This document shows positions 18,166-27,192 of a stretch of DNA of 64,000 nucleotides, in pieces (position 1 is the stretch's first letter; each line of letters opens with the position of its first letter). The notes beneath the pieces were generated by a model. It was not told the DNA's origin. It ran no database searches and saw only the letters and a program-made list of their open reading frames with translations. The translations under genes were made by a program, and so were the position numbers. Location: contig JAQWHM010000017.1 of NCBI GenBank assembly GCA_029249345.1, forward strand, positions 1-64,000, written 5' to 3'. Source of the stretch: UBA10348 sp002469915 (GTDB lineage: Bacteria > Bacteroidota > Rhodothermia > Rhodothermales > UBA10348).

Positions 18166-19410
18166 TTAGCCTTTAGCGTGGCTATTCAAGTAATTAATCA
18201 TCGTTCTGGCCAACAATTGGGACGTAGTCGGCAGGACAGACTCATCGATATCAAACTTGGAATCGTGCAGGACATAGCTTGTTTCTGGACTGTTTGAAGT
18301 CCCGACGCGCAGTAGAACACCCGGAGCATGACCGAGATAATGTGCGAAATCCTCAGCTCCCATCGATGGAACGGGGATATCATAAACCGCATCGGCTCCG
18401 AGTGTATCACTAATGGTCTCACGCAATAGCTGAATGAGTTCACTGTCGTTTATGACGGGAGGACAGCCTAAATCGAAATCGACCTTCACCTCAGCGTTAA
18501 ATGCCTGGCCAATTTTGACCGCGGTTTGTTCTATGCTGGTTCTGAATATCTCGCGGTCATCATTTTCCGTGCACCGATACGTTCCTCCGAATTCGGCTTC
18601 AGAAGGAATAACGTTGTACGCTTCACCACCTTTTAAACGACAAATGGCAACGACAGCCGGTTTGCGCACATCTGAAATTCGTCCTGGCAATTGGTAAATG
18701 GAGGTCATTATTTGCGAGGCGATCCAAATCGTATCCGTTGCCTGATGGGGGCGAGCAGAGTGTCCTGTGGTATCTGAGATGACACGAACTCGGAAACGAT
18801 CGGCCGATGCCGTAACTGGTCCAGTCAAAAGCCCATAGACGCCGCTCTCTACGGTAGGGTCTACATGCGAGGCAAATACCGCTTTTACCCCTTCCATGAT
18901 GCCGTCCCTAATCATGAGTGGCGCTCCGGACGGAATGCCTTCTTCATTGGGCTGAAAGAAGACTCGAACAGTGCCGCAAATTTGGTCTCGGTGTCCGTGA
19001 AGGAGAACAGCTAAACCGATTGCCATGGATGTGTGAGCATCATGGCCGCAAAGATGAGCGACTCCTGGGTTTCCAGAGTTATATGGGACATCTTTTGCGT
19101 CTTGAATAGGTAATGCGTCGATGTCTGCTCGATAGGCGACGAGCGGTCCGGGGTGATCGCCTTTAATATCAACATACAGTCCGGTCTCAGCGACCGGCCC
19201 TAATACCGTGAGTCCATGCATTTCTAAGACTTCCCGGATGAACTTGGACGTTTCGAACTCTTTGAGTCCGATCTCAGGATTCTTATGAAGATGTCTCCTG
19301 ACGGATACCAGAAGAGTTGAGAGCTGTTCATGTACGATGTTCAGATCACCGTTCAAGAAAATTGAATCACGAGGCTTTTCAATTACGGATTGATCAGCAG
19401 TCAACGGCAT
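18166..19410 (-). CDS. M20-family amidohydrolase (hippurate/N-acyl-amino-acid hydrolase-like)
   Basis: This 414-residue metallo-amidohydrolase belongs to the M20D group, which removes acyl groups from amino acids or related conjugates. Visible motifs are RRHLHKNPEIGLKEFET, the metal-binding region YRADIDALPI and CGHDAHTSM, PNEEG, and GAEDFAHY near the C-terminus. It has no signal peptide, so it should be cytoplasmic. The exact substrate cannot be told from sequence. Confidence 0.9.
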   Translation of the reverse strand: MPLTADQSVIEKPRDSIFLNGDLNIVHEQLSTLLVSVRRHLHKNPEIGLKEFETSKFIREVLEMHGLTVLGPVAETGLYVDIKGDHPGPLVAYRADIDALPIQDAKDVPYNSGNPGVAHLCGHDAHTSMAIGLAVLLHGHRDQICGTVRVFFQPNEEGIPSGAPLMIRDGIMEGVKAVFASHVDPTVESGVYGLLTGPVTASADRFRVRVISDTTGHSARPHQATDTIWIASQIMTSIYQLPGRISDVRKPAVVAICRLKGGEAYNVIPSEAEFGGTYRCTENDDREIFRTSIEQTAVKIGQAFNAEVKVDFDLGCPPVINDSELIQLLRETISDTLGADAVYDIPVPSMGAEDFAHYLGHAPGVLLRVGTSNSPETSYVLHDSKFDIDESVLPTTSQLLARTMINYLNSHAKG

Positions 19411-19534
19411 ACACCTTCCTCGGTTAATCCGGGCTAAACGGCGGAAATTCCGTCCGTTCGCGCGGTCCTTTTCAGATAAATTAAATTCGCTTCAATATAG
19501 TGCTCTGTTACTCCAGAAACAGAGGTGGAAGGGC

Positions 19535-21682
19535 TTACACCATTCCAAATCGTTTACGGAAGAACCACTCAACAGTCAGCAAGGTCAGAATCAAAAACAA
19601 AAATGGAAAGCGCTGCCATAATCGTATTTGCTGAACGATGGATTTCTGCACAGGTTTGAAGCCTGGTACGGAAGCTAAAACAGAAGGCAAGTTTTGCAGG
19701 TCCGTTTGGCTAAGACTTCGGCCACCGCTACGTTCTGCTATCTGATTCATTAACGCAAAATCAGCTTTCGTATTTTTGAATTCTAATGTGCGCCTTCCAA
19801 TGGAAAATGCGCCGGAATCCTCTCCCAGTTCGGTTCCGTTTCGTTCTGCTTTGGCGCTATACGAGTACGCTCCAGCAGGCAAGTTTCCTACATCTATGGA
19901 GTAGCGACCAGATCCTACCGGGGCCATTTCGTACGGAAACACCTGCCCGGAATCCGTCGTGACTAAAACAGACAAGGAAGCGTCCGAAAGGGGACGAAGC
20001 GCCTCGTCATACACTTCACCTCGTAATACGACCGACTCGCCTTCGCCATATTCGTCTTCCGAGGGAGACACTCGAACCAATCGATCGTCCTCAGTAGCAA
20101 AAAGCCACTGAATCGTGTTTGCGAGAATGATATCGAAGCGTTCAGCGTCTGCCTTCAGATCGTCAGGTACGTTGGTCCATTTCCAAAAACCGTGAGCGAG
20201 TAACACCGCTTTACGACCAAGGCCCTGTCGGCCTACGACAAATACAGGGTCGTCGAGCGCTATTCCTCGCATTTCACCTGTAGCAAGTACCGTTGCACCC
20301 GGCGCGAGGGTCCAGCGGGATTCGCCCAAAGAAAGGGGAGGCAGTCTAGTCCAAGACGCATTATCGCGCCGTTCTCCCATGTCAAAAACAACGTGGGAGG
20401 ATGCAGCTGTGGTCAGACGAAATCTACCAGCTACAAAGTTGGGTCGAATTACATCAGGCTTGATGGGTAATACCGAACTCCAATCTTGTCGCAGCATTTG
20501 TAACTGCGTGCTGCGATCGTGAACAAGAAATACAGGTGTGCCGCTTCCTGCCAAATCGGCCAGTTTGCGGGAAAGAGCAGCGGGCGTAGCCGAGGAAGGG
20601 AAGCCGATCAAGACCATTAAGTCCACTTCAGACAGATCATCGGGTAAGTCTCCTTCATAGAATGAGCCGTTGGGGGCCTGCACAAATCGGTTGATCGTAG
20701 CTGTTTCATCATCTTTCAGAATCCGAGTAAGAGCCGACACGTCAGGTGATGGCGCTCCCGCCACGAGAAGGATGTTCTTTTTTTGATCTAAAACCTGAAC
20801 AACGACGCTCTGACTGTTATTGCGGTAGGTCGTTTCACCATTCAAACGACTAACATCCACCCTCAAATTCAGTCTTCCAGGTTCATTTGCATCCACCGCC
20901 AGCTCAATTTCTGTTTCTGCACCCGCTTCTGGCAGCATAACGGATTGTTGGTCCAGAGTCTGATTACCAGAAGATAATGAGACCATCACTCGATTTGATT
21001 CAAATCCTTCGTTCCGAATGCGGACTAAAACCGGCAGCGTAGATCCTGAATACGCTATTTGATTGGTCACCACCTGAACGATTCGAACATCTTGACGAGC
21101 CGTAGAGTCGCCATAAGCTAGCGTCAAAATTGGAACGGGATAGCTTTCTGACGTATGAATCGGGTTGGTACCGGCGTTATACAGACCATCAGACACGAGG
21201 ATGGCAGCACGGTGTTGGGTTTCACCAAGATCCCTAGCGGCCTGAGTCAAAGCAGCAGCTAAATCCGTACGAGACTCGTCAAAAGAGAGGTTCTTAAGCG
21301 AATCGGCAGACTCTAATGCAGAGCCAAATGAGAAGAGGCGTACATCCAGGGAGGAAGATGCCCGCTGAACAATATCGAAAAGTTCATTCAATCCCATTCC
21401 CTCATTGCCCAGCAAGCTATCGGCCAATGCCATGCTTTCTGAGTTGTCGATTAAAATGGAAACGACGGGCTTTGTCTCTTGAATCGATTCGCTTTTCCAA
21501 AGGGGTTCAAACAGCAGAAATAGCGTCAGTGCTAACGCAAAAAACCGCATCGACCCTAAAAAGATCTTTTTACCTGAGCTTGTTTCAGGTACCGTGTCTC
21601 GGTAGGACCACCATGACGCCACGAGCGCGACGAGCACGAGCAGAATCAGAATCCAAAGTGATAGACCGAACGAAAGAGGCAC
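19535..21682 (-). CDS. Membrane-anchored VWA-domain protein (BatA/glutamine-amidotransferase-like)
   Basis: This 715-residue membrane protein has two N-terminal helices (about residues 5-25 and 45-62), a von Willebrand A domain with MIDAS-like IDNSESMA, a large periplasmic portion with a GATase1-like segment (ILLVAGAPSPDVSALTRIL), and one C-terminal helix (FPFLFLILTLLTVEWFF). The layout is common in Bacteroidota and Planctomycetes membrane proteins of unknown function. The start is a GTG two bases after the antiporter stop, so the two are probably cotranscribed. Confidence 0.8.
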   Translation of the reverse strand: MPLSFGLSLWILILLVLVALVASWWSYRDTVPETSSGKKIFLGSMRFFALALTLFLLFEPLWKSESIQETKPVVSILIDNSESMALADSLLGNEGMGLNELFDIVQRASSSLDVRLFSFGSALESADSLKNLSFDESRTDLAAALTQAARDLGETQHRAAILVSDGLYNAGTNPIHTSESYPVPILTLAYGDSTARQDVRIVQVVTNQIAYSGSTLPVLVRIRNEGFESNRVMVSLSSGNQTLDQQSVMLPEAGAETEIELAVDANEPGRLNLRVDVSRLNGETTYRNNSQSVVVQVLDQKKNILLVAGAPSPDVSALTRILKDDETATINRFVQAPNGSFYEGDLPDDLSEVDLMVLIGFPSSATPAALSRKLADLAGSGTPVFLVHDRSTQLQMLRQDWSSVLPIKPDVIRPNFVAGRFRLTTAASSHVVFDMGERRDNASWTRLPPLSLGESRWTLAPGATVLATGEMRGIALDDPVFVVGRQGLGRKAVLLAHGFWKWTNVPDDLKADAERFDIILANTIQWLFATEDDRLVRVSPSEDEYGEGESVVLRGEVYDEALRPLSDASLSVLVTTDSGQVFPYEMAPVGSGRYSIDVGNLPAGAYSYSAKAERNGTELGEDSGAFSIGRRTLEFKNTKADFALMNQIAERSGGRSLSQTDLQNLPSVLASVPGFKPVQKSIVQQIRLWQRFPFLFLILTLLTVEWFFRKRFGMV

Positions 21683-21684
21683 GA

Positions 21685-22713
21685 TTACAAGTGGGGATAT
21701 ATGAGCCAGATTAGATAAGTCAGGAATGCAACGAGTAAGATCGAACCGTCTACTCGGGACAGATTGTGCTTTCTCCGAGCTAAAGGATAAAGCAAAATAG
21801 AAAAGCCGATCAATACCGGAAAGTGCTGCGTAATAGTGACCGGCTCAATCTCCATGGGACGGATTAGCGCCACGAATCCGACTACGAATAAGATGTTGAA
21901 CATGTTGCTTCCCAGGATATTACCGACGGACATGTCGGCCTCTCCCTTAAAAGCACACATGAGAGATGCGGCTAACTCGGGCAAGCTTGTACCGATGGCC
22001 ACAATCGTGAGGCCGATCAGGATGGGGGCTATTTCGAGTATGCTTGCAATGCCGACAGCAGAATCGACCATTAGCCGTGCGCCGACGGCCAAAGCGGCCA
22101 TTCCAGCTAGAATCAATAGGACTCTGAAATATGGAGCCATTTTGGGGTCATCCATGATCGCCCTGAGACGTTTCATGGTTAAGCCATTGGATTCTTGGTC
22201 GGGTGTACTGGGTTCGCACTCAACCATTGCGGCAGCGCTGTCTTGCCGATTTCCATTTCTAGCATGGGCTAGAGCATCTCGGACGATGTAGACCATAAAC
22301 GCTAACAGTCCAGAGAGCAGTATGCCGCCGTCGATTCGCGAGATCATACCATCCAGCGCCAGGATGTAAAACAACCCTGTGGTGGCCAGCATCATAGGAT
22401 ACTCTTTCTTGAGGGCAAAGTCATCAAAAGTGAGGGGCATAACAATAGCACTGACTCCCAGAATAAGAGCAATGTTGCTAATATTGGAGCCGATGATATT
22501 CCCAATAGCCAAACCATCTTCTTCCATCATTACAGCGAAGAAGTTGAGCAGAAACTCCGGCAGGGAGGTGCCCAAGGCGACAATAGTCAAACCAATGACT
22601 AAGGGGCGTATCCCAAATCGTTTTGCGAGATCCGAGGAACCCTGCACAAGCCACTCAGCACCCAGGTACAAAATGCCTAGGCCGAGCAAGAAAATAATGA
22701 AGTGGATGAGCAT
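21685..22713 (-). CDS. Calcium/sodium (cation) antiporter, CaCA family
   Basis: This 342-residue inner-membrane exchanger of the YrbG/CaxA type has about ten helices in two inverted halves. Each half carries the alpha-repeat motif: GTSLPEFLLN near residue 48 and GTSLPELAASL near 242, with GNIIGSNISN and GNILGSNMFN after them. These acidic and Asn/Ser residues bind the cation. Na+/Ca2+ exchange is the family activity; the ion used here is inferred. Confidence 0.93.
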   Translation of the reverse strand: MLIHFIIFLLGLGILYLGAEWLVQGSSDLAKRFGIRPLVIGLTIVALGTSLPEFLLNFFAVMMEEDGLAIGNIIGSNISNIALILGVSAIVMPLTFDDFALKKEYPMMLATTGLFYILALDGMISRIDGGILLSGLLAFMVYIVRDALAHARNGNRQDSAAAMVECEPSTPDQESNGLTMKRLRAIMDDPKMAPYFRVLLILAGMAALAVGARLMVDSAVGIASILEIAPILIGLTIVAIGTSLPELAASLMCAFKGEADMSVGNILGSNMFNILFVVGFVALIRPMEIEPVTITQHFPVLIGFSILLYPLARRKHNLSRVDGSILLVAFLTYLIWLIYPHL

Positions 22714-22743
22714 GCAGATGCCGAAGTATCGAAGCGAAGAATC

Positions 22744-23514
22744 CTATTGTTTCTTAAGCACATTTCCGGTGAAATGGCCGGGTAGAAGCTCAGTCGCTTT
22801 CATAGCAATAGGTTCCTGATTTCCGCGATCCATCCAAACAGTCGCATCCGGGGCAAGTTCCACAATAACCTGGCGGCAAGCACCGCAGGGTGTTCCGCCT
22901 GGTTCCTTGGGACACGAGACATAAATAGTCGTAATCTGCCCTAGGCCGTACGAGCGGGCCGTCGACAGCACGTTTCGTTCGGCACAAATGATTTTGGACC
23001 AGTCTGAATGCTCTACGTTGCATCCATCGATTACGACGTCGTCACTTGTTTGAATCGCACTACCGACAGGGAAGTCTGATTCGGGTATGAACGCATTCAG
23101 TGCGGCTTCGCGGGAGACATCAAGTAGATTCTCGCCCCTTGCTGGATCAATGAAAGTACCGGCTTCCGGAATGTGGGCCCCAGCAACGAGAAGGAGGGAA
23201 GCACCGACCATTTCCCAAGCTATTTCCGCCATGCCTCCCGTGTAGGCTAAATCGCTATCTGTAAAGGGTATTGAAGACACGATCATCGAGATGTCTGTTC
23301 GCTGAAGAGCGTACATCGTAGAAAGAGCGTTCTGGAGGGCCGGAATAGTCAACTGGAAAGAAGCATTCTCGACACGTACACCAGGAATCAAATCGCCATT
23401 CTCCAGCAAAATGATTACGCCTTCCTGTTGTCCCGTGTATGGAACGTAGGATCGAGTAGCGATACGCAATGCTTCGTTGCGTAGGTGTTCCGATTGTTTG
23501 GTCAGTTCATTCAA
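22744..23514 (-). CDS. cdd: Two-domain cytidine deaminase with the catalytic site in the C-terminal domain
   Basis: This 256-residue protein contains two cytidine-deaminase folds. The C-terminal one has the zinc site: Cys177-Ala-Glu179 in ICAERNV, and Cys210 and Cys213 in PCGACRQ. The N-terminal domain keeps the fold (YVPYTGQQ, VENASFQLTI) but has no Cys and reads PALQ where CAE/HAE should be. It is therefore inactive and probably structural. In E. coli Cdd the active domain is the first one, so the order is reversed here. The start is a TTG at 23514; no in-frame ATG exists near the N-terminus. Confidence 0.85.
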   Translation of the reverse strand: MNELTKQSEHLRNEALRIATRSYVPYTGQQEGVIILLENGDLIPGVRVENASFQLTIPALQNALSTMYALQRTDISMIVSSIPFTDSDLAYTGGMAEIAWEMVGASLLLVAGAHIPEAGTFIDPARGENLLDVSREAALNAFIPESDFPVGSAIQTSDDVVIDGCNVEHSDWSKIICAERNVLSTARSYGLGQITTIYVSCPKEPGGTPCGACRQVIVELAPDATVWMDRGNQEPIAMKATELLPGHFTGNVLKKQ

Positions 23515-23706
23515 ACGTTTAAGGCCGTGTATTCAGTTATAAACGGGTGCGCGAGAGGCGCTTGTACGTGCTTTAAAGAAGATGGTTTAGTGAGTTTGGT
23601 GTCAATCAATCATCAGGTCTTTGTTTCAATCAGCGGAAAGGGTAGTTTTGGCCCTCGCTTCGTCGGTTCTTACGGGCTCGCCCCACACGAAATTGACTTA
23701 GCAAGT

Positions 23707-23792
23707 GCCGGGATGGCGGAATAGGTAGACGCAACGGACTTAAAATCCGTTGAGACGTAAGTCTCGTGCGGGTTCGAGCCCCGCTCCCGGTA
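23707..23792 (+). tRNA. tRNA-Leu (UAA)
   Basis: A full class II cloverleaf of 86 bases. It has acceptor stem GCCGGGA/TCCCGGT (first pair G-U), D arm GCGGAATAGGTAGACGC, anticodon stem ACGGA/TCCGT with loop CTTAAAA and anticodon TAA, a long variable arm GAGAC-GTAA-GTCTC, and T arm GCGGG-TTCGAGC-CCCGC. The 3' CCA is not encoded. A strong terminator follows at once. Confidence 0.97.
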
Positions 23793-23800
23793 CACTCGAA

Positions 23801-23844
23801 AGAAGGCTCTAAATACGGTTTAACGTGTTTAGAGCCTTCTTTTG
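23801..23844 (+). terminator. Rho-independent terminator after tRNA-Leu
   Basis: A 13-bp perfect stem (AGAAGGCTCTAAA / TTTAGAGCCTTCT) with a 14-base loop, followed by TTTTG, begins 8 bases after the tRNA. Confidence 0.9.
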
Positions 23845-23944
23845 TCTTTCGATCGGTCGCAATTCTTGTCGCCAGACCCATTGCTCCTCAAAGAGTAGAG
23901 GTGAGATTAGGCCCTTGATTGTATACATCCGATTGTTAGCGGCC

Positions 23945-26068
23945 CTAATTCAGCCCGCGACGATTCAATAGGTGTTTGATGTCGGGATCACCACCTCTAA
24001 AATTTCGATAGAGGGTCATCGCATCGACAGATCCACCTTTCGACAAGAGTTCATTTCGGAAGCGATCTCCATTTTCGCGTGTCATTCCACCGTTCTCTTT
24101 GAACCACTCTACTGCATCAGCATCTAAGACTTCGCTCCAGATATACGAGTAGTATCCGGCTGAATATCCGCCGATAATATGTGAGAAGTAGGTGCTTCGG
24201 TAGCGTGGGGAAATGTGGTCTAGTGCCACGCCAGCAGCGGCCAAAGCCTCGGATTCGAACTCAAGCACTTCGTCAGCCGTCGGTAGCTCGTTTGATGTTC
24301 GCTGATGCCAAGCTTGATCGAGCAGGGAAGCGGCCAAATATTCGGTAGTCTCAAATCCTTGATTAAACTGAGCCGAATCAAAAATCTTGTTGAGCAAAGC
24401 TCGTGGCATCGGTTCACCTGCTTCGTAGTGGACCGCGTAGTGTTCTAAAACGTCAGGCCAACTGGCCCACATTTCATTTACCTGAGAGGGGAATTCCACA
24501 AAGTCCCTTGGAACAGACGTTCCTGAGAATCTGGGGTACTGCACATTTGAAAACATGCCGTGGAGCGCATGGCCAAACTCATGAAACATGGTAATGACTT
24601 CAGACCATGTCATGAGCGTGGGTTGTCCCTCAAGGGGTTTTGGAATATTCTGGTGGTTACCAATGATGGGACGAGAACCCATGAGTCCTGATTGGGAAAC
24701 AGCGGCATTCATCCATGCTCCTCCATTTTTCGTTTCACGAGCGTAAAAATCGCCTGTGAATAGGGCTAGGGTAGAGCCATCATGGTCAAAGACTTCCCAA
24801 ACGCGCACATCTTCTTGATATACCGGTAGATCCGTGCGTTCTTTGAACGTGATACCAAAGACCATTTCTGCAGCATAAAAGACACCGTTCTCGAGAACGT
24901 TATTCATCTCGAGATACGGTTTAAGCTCTGAGGCATCGAAATCGAATCGGTCTTTCCTGACTTTCTCAGTGTAAAAAGCCCAATCCCAGGGAGCTAGGTC
25001 AAAATTGCCACCTTCAGAATCAATCATGTGCTGCAGGTCAGCTGCTTCACGTTTTGCATTTCTCACCGCTGGTGGGGCCAATGTTGCGAGCCGTTCATTG
25101 ACGGCTTGCGTAGTCTGAGCGGTTTGATTGGAGAGACCAAGGGCGGCGTGATTGTCGAAGCCTAAGAGCTTAGCCCGATCGGCCCTGATGCGTGCAATCC
25201 GAGATATGTTTTCTTTGTTATCGTACGCGCCTCCGCTGTTGCCTCGAGAAATGGACGTTCTGTAAATACGTTCACGTAAGGCTCTGTTTTGCAGTGAACC
25301 GAGCACCGGTTGTCCGCTTGAGTTAAGAAGAGGGATTACAAATTTCCCCTCCATATCACGGGCGGTAGCGGCTTCTGCTGCTTTAGCTATCTGATCTTCT
25401 GTGAGACCAGCTAATTCGTCCGCTGAATCAACGACAATGGCTTTATCATTCACTTCATTTAGCACGTTTTGGCTAAAAGAGGTCTGGAGGCTGGCCAGTT
25501 CAGCGTTGAATGCCATCAAAGAACTTTTTTCATCCGCAGAGAGGTTGGCTCCAGCTCGAACAAAGTCTTTGTAAGTCTCCTCAATGAGTCTTCGTGACTC
25601 GGGATCGTATGCCACAGAATCCCTAGAGTCGAAGACACTTTTGATGCGCTCGAAAAGAACAGGATTCAAACCAATAGCATCCGAATGTGCTGCTCGTTTC
25701 GGAGCCATCTCTGCCCGTATGCTCTCAAAGGTTTCATTCGTGTGCGCCGACGTCATACCGCTAAATACTCTGGAAACTCGAGAAAGCATCTGACCTGATC
25801 GCTGCATAGCAATCAACGTGTTTTCAAACGTTGCTGGCTCTGTATTTGATGTAATGGCCTTAATCTCTTCCAGTTGGATCTCCATTCCTCGTTCGAATGC
25901 TGGGGAAAAGTGAGCATCTTCAATCAGATCATAGGCAGGATATTGCAGATATAATTCGCTTTCGGAAAAGAAAGGATTAGCGTTTTGGGTCATGTTGGAA
26001 TCAGGTTGAGAGCACGCGGCAAGGAATAAAAGGGTAGCGCAAGTCAATACATACTTGTAAGCGATCAT
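23945..26068 (-). CDS. M3-family peptidyl-dipeptidase lipoprotein (Dcp-like)
   Basis: This 707-residue zinc peptidase of the thimet oligopeptidase family cuts short peptides. The zinc motif is His496-Glu-Phe-Gly-His500 in MFHEFGHALHGMF, and the long helical N-terminal half and the C-terminal GGYSAGYYSYIWSEV are typical of Dcp. The start at 26068 gives a lipoprotein signal peptide with lipobox AACS; an upstream ATG at 26098 would put ten extra residues before it. GAGG lies just upstream of the chosen start. Envelope location is inferred from the lipobox. Confidence 0.93.
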   Translation of the reverse strand: MIAYKYVLTCATLLFLAACSQPDSNMTQNANPFFSESELYLQYPAYDLIEDAHFSPAFERGMEIQLEEIKAITSNTEPATFENTLIAMQRSGQMLSRVSRVFSGMTSAHTNETFESIRAEMAPKRAAHSDAIGLNPVLFERIKSVFDSRDSVAYDPESRRLIEETYKDFVRAGANLSADEKSSLMAFNAELASLQTSFSQNVLNEVNDKAIVVDSADELAGLTEDQIAKAAEAATARDMEGKFVIPLLNSSGQPVLGSLQNRALRERIYRTSISRGNSGGAYDNKENISRIARIRADRAKLLGFDNHAALGLSNQTAQTTQAVNERLATLAPPAVRNAKREAADLQHMIDSEGGNFDLAPWDWAFYTEKVRKDRFDFDASELKPYLEMNNVLENGVFYAAEMVFGITFKERTDLPVYQEDVRVWEVFDHDGSTLALFTGDFYARETKNGGAWMNAAVSQSGLMGSRPIIGNHQNIPKPLEGQPTLMTWSEVITMFHEFGHALHGMFSNVQYPRFSGTSVPRDFVEFPSQVNEMWASWPDVLEHYAVHYEAGEPMPRALLNKIFDSAQFNQGFETTEYLAASLLDQAWHQRTSNELPTADEVLEFESEALAAAGVALDHISPRYRSTYFSHIIGGYSAGYYSYIWSEVLDADAVEWFKENGGMTRENGDRFRNELLSKGGSVDAMTLYRNFRGGDPDIKHLLNRRGLN

Positions 26069-26153
26069 AGTAGAGGCCTCAGTTTTTCGAGAGAACATTC
26101 TTCTGACTACCTGGGTGAAACTTTGATGCTGGGGTGGGAGGATAAGGGTGGCT

Positions 26154-26170
26154 CTCTAGATTGTCTAGAG
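26154..26170. promoter_or_regulatory. Perfect dyad between the M3 peptidase and proC
   Basis: CTCTAGA-TTG-TCTAGAG is a perfect 7-bp inverted repeat with a 3-base centre in the 269-base divergent promoter region. It could be an operator for either gene. No T-tract follows, so a terminator is unlikely. The rest of the intergenic space shows nothing I can name. Confidence 0.35.
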
Positions 26171-26337
26171 GGGAAAACAGCGCCCTTGCGTACTGAATAT
26201 CGAGGCGAGTTGGTATCGATTAAGAATCAACTGAATGTAGCGGGAATCCTGCAACGCGCCGCGTGTTTTGAGCTAAATTGGTTTCGAGAAGAGTAAACGG
26301 CGGCTCGTCAGGAATTCAAAACGAAGAATAGTGCACT

Positions 26338-27147
26338 ATGAGAATGCGAAAAGTGAAGCGAATAGCCATTATTGGAGGGGGAAACCTAGGCCATGCGCTT
26401 GCAAGAGGCTGGGTTAAAGCAGGTTTGCTTAAGGCAAAAAATGTCCACGTCACGAGACGGCACCCAGATCGGCTGGCTACCTTGAAAGGAGAAGGATTCT
26501 CAGTGGGCACAGACAATCAAAAAGCGGTACTGGATGCGGATTGCATCATACTGGCCGTTCAGCCGGGACAATTGGAGGATGTGTTATCGGAAATTGCTTC
26601 AGTCGTGGATGTAGATAGTCACACAATTATTTCCGTAATAACTGGAGTGACCATGGATCGAATTGCAAGCCGACTTCCCGATGGAGTCGCATTGGTTCGA
26701 GCCATGCCCAATACAGCCGTGGAAACCATGACATTGATGACGTGCCTAGCCGTGGATACCCATCGCTCTGGTGTGGAAGTCGCCGAATCCTTATTCGATG
26801 TAGTTGGAATTACGTTGGTGATAGATGAGGAAATGATGACACCTGCGACAGCTTTGTGCGCATGCGGAATCGCCTTTTTCCTCAGAACCATACGTGCTGC
26901 AGCTCAGGGCGGAACTGAAATCGGTTTTCATGCCGATGAAGCCCTGCTGTTAGCTGCCCAGACGGCCCGGGGAGCAGCAGATCTCATTCTTCAGAATGGC
27001 GCTCATCCGGAAAGTGAAATAGATCGCGTCACAACTCCGCGAGGATGCACCATCGCTGGCTTGAACGAACTTGAACATCGAGGCTTTAGTTCGGCCATGA
27101 TCCGAGGAATTCTAACCTCTGCCGCACGTGCGCAGGAATTGGGTTAA
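26338..27147 (+). CDS. proC: Pyrroline-5-carboxylate reductase
   Basis: ProC (269 aa) reduces 1-pyrroline-5-carboxylate to L-proline with NAD(P)H, the last step of proline synthesis. The N-terminal Rossmann motif is IIGGGNLGHALARG, followed by ILAVQPGQL, RAMPNTA near residue 121, and the C-terminal dimerisation domain with TTPRGCTIAGLNELE. Length and motifs are complete. ATG codons at 1 and 3 are both possible starts. Confidence 0.95.
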   Translation: MRMRKVKRIAIIGGGNLGHALARGWVKAGLLKAKNVHVTRRHPDRLATLKGEGFSVGTDNQKAVLDADCIILAVQPGQLEDVLSEIASVVDVDSHTIISVITGVTMDRIASRLPDGVALVRAMPNTAVETMTLMTCLAVDTHRSGVEVAESLFDVVGITLVIDEEMMTPATALCACGIAFFLRTIRAAAQGGTEIGFHADEALLLAAQTARGAADLILQNGAHPESEIDRVTTPRGCTIAGLNELEHRGFSSAMIRGILTSAARAQELG

Positions 27148-27192
27148 GCCATCCTGCTTTGGGGCATCAGGGAGTAGGCTCGTTCCGAAACC

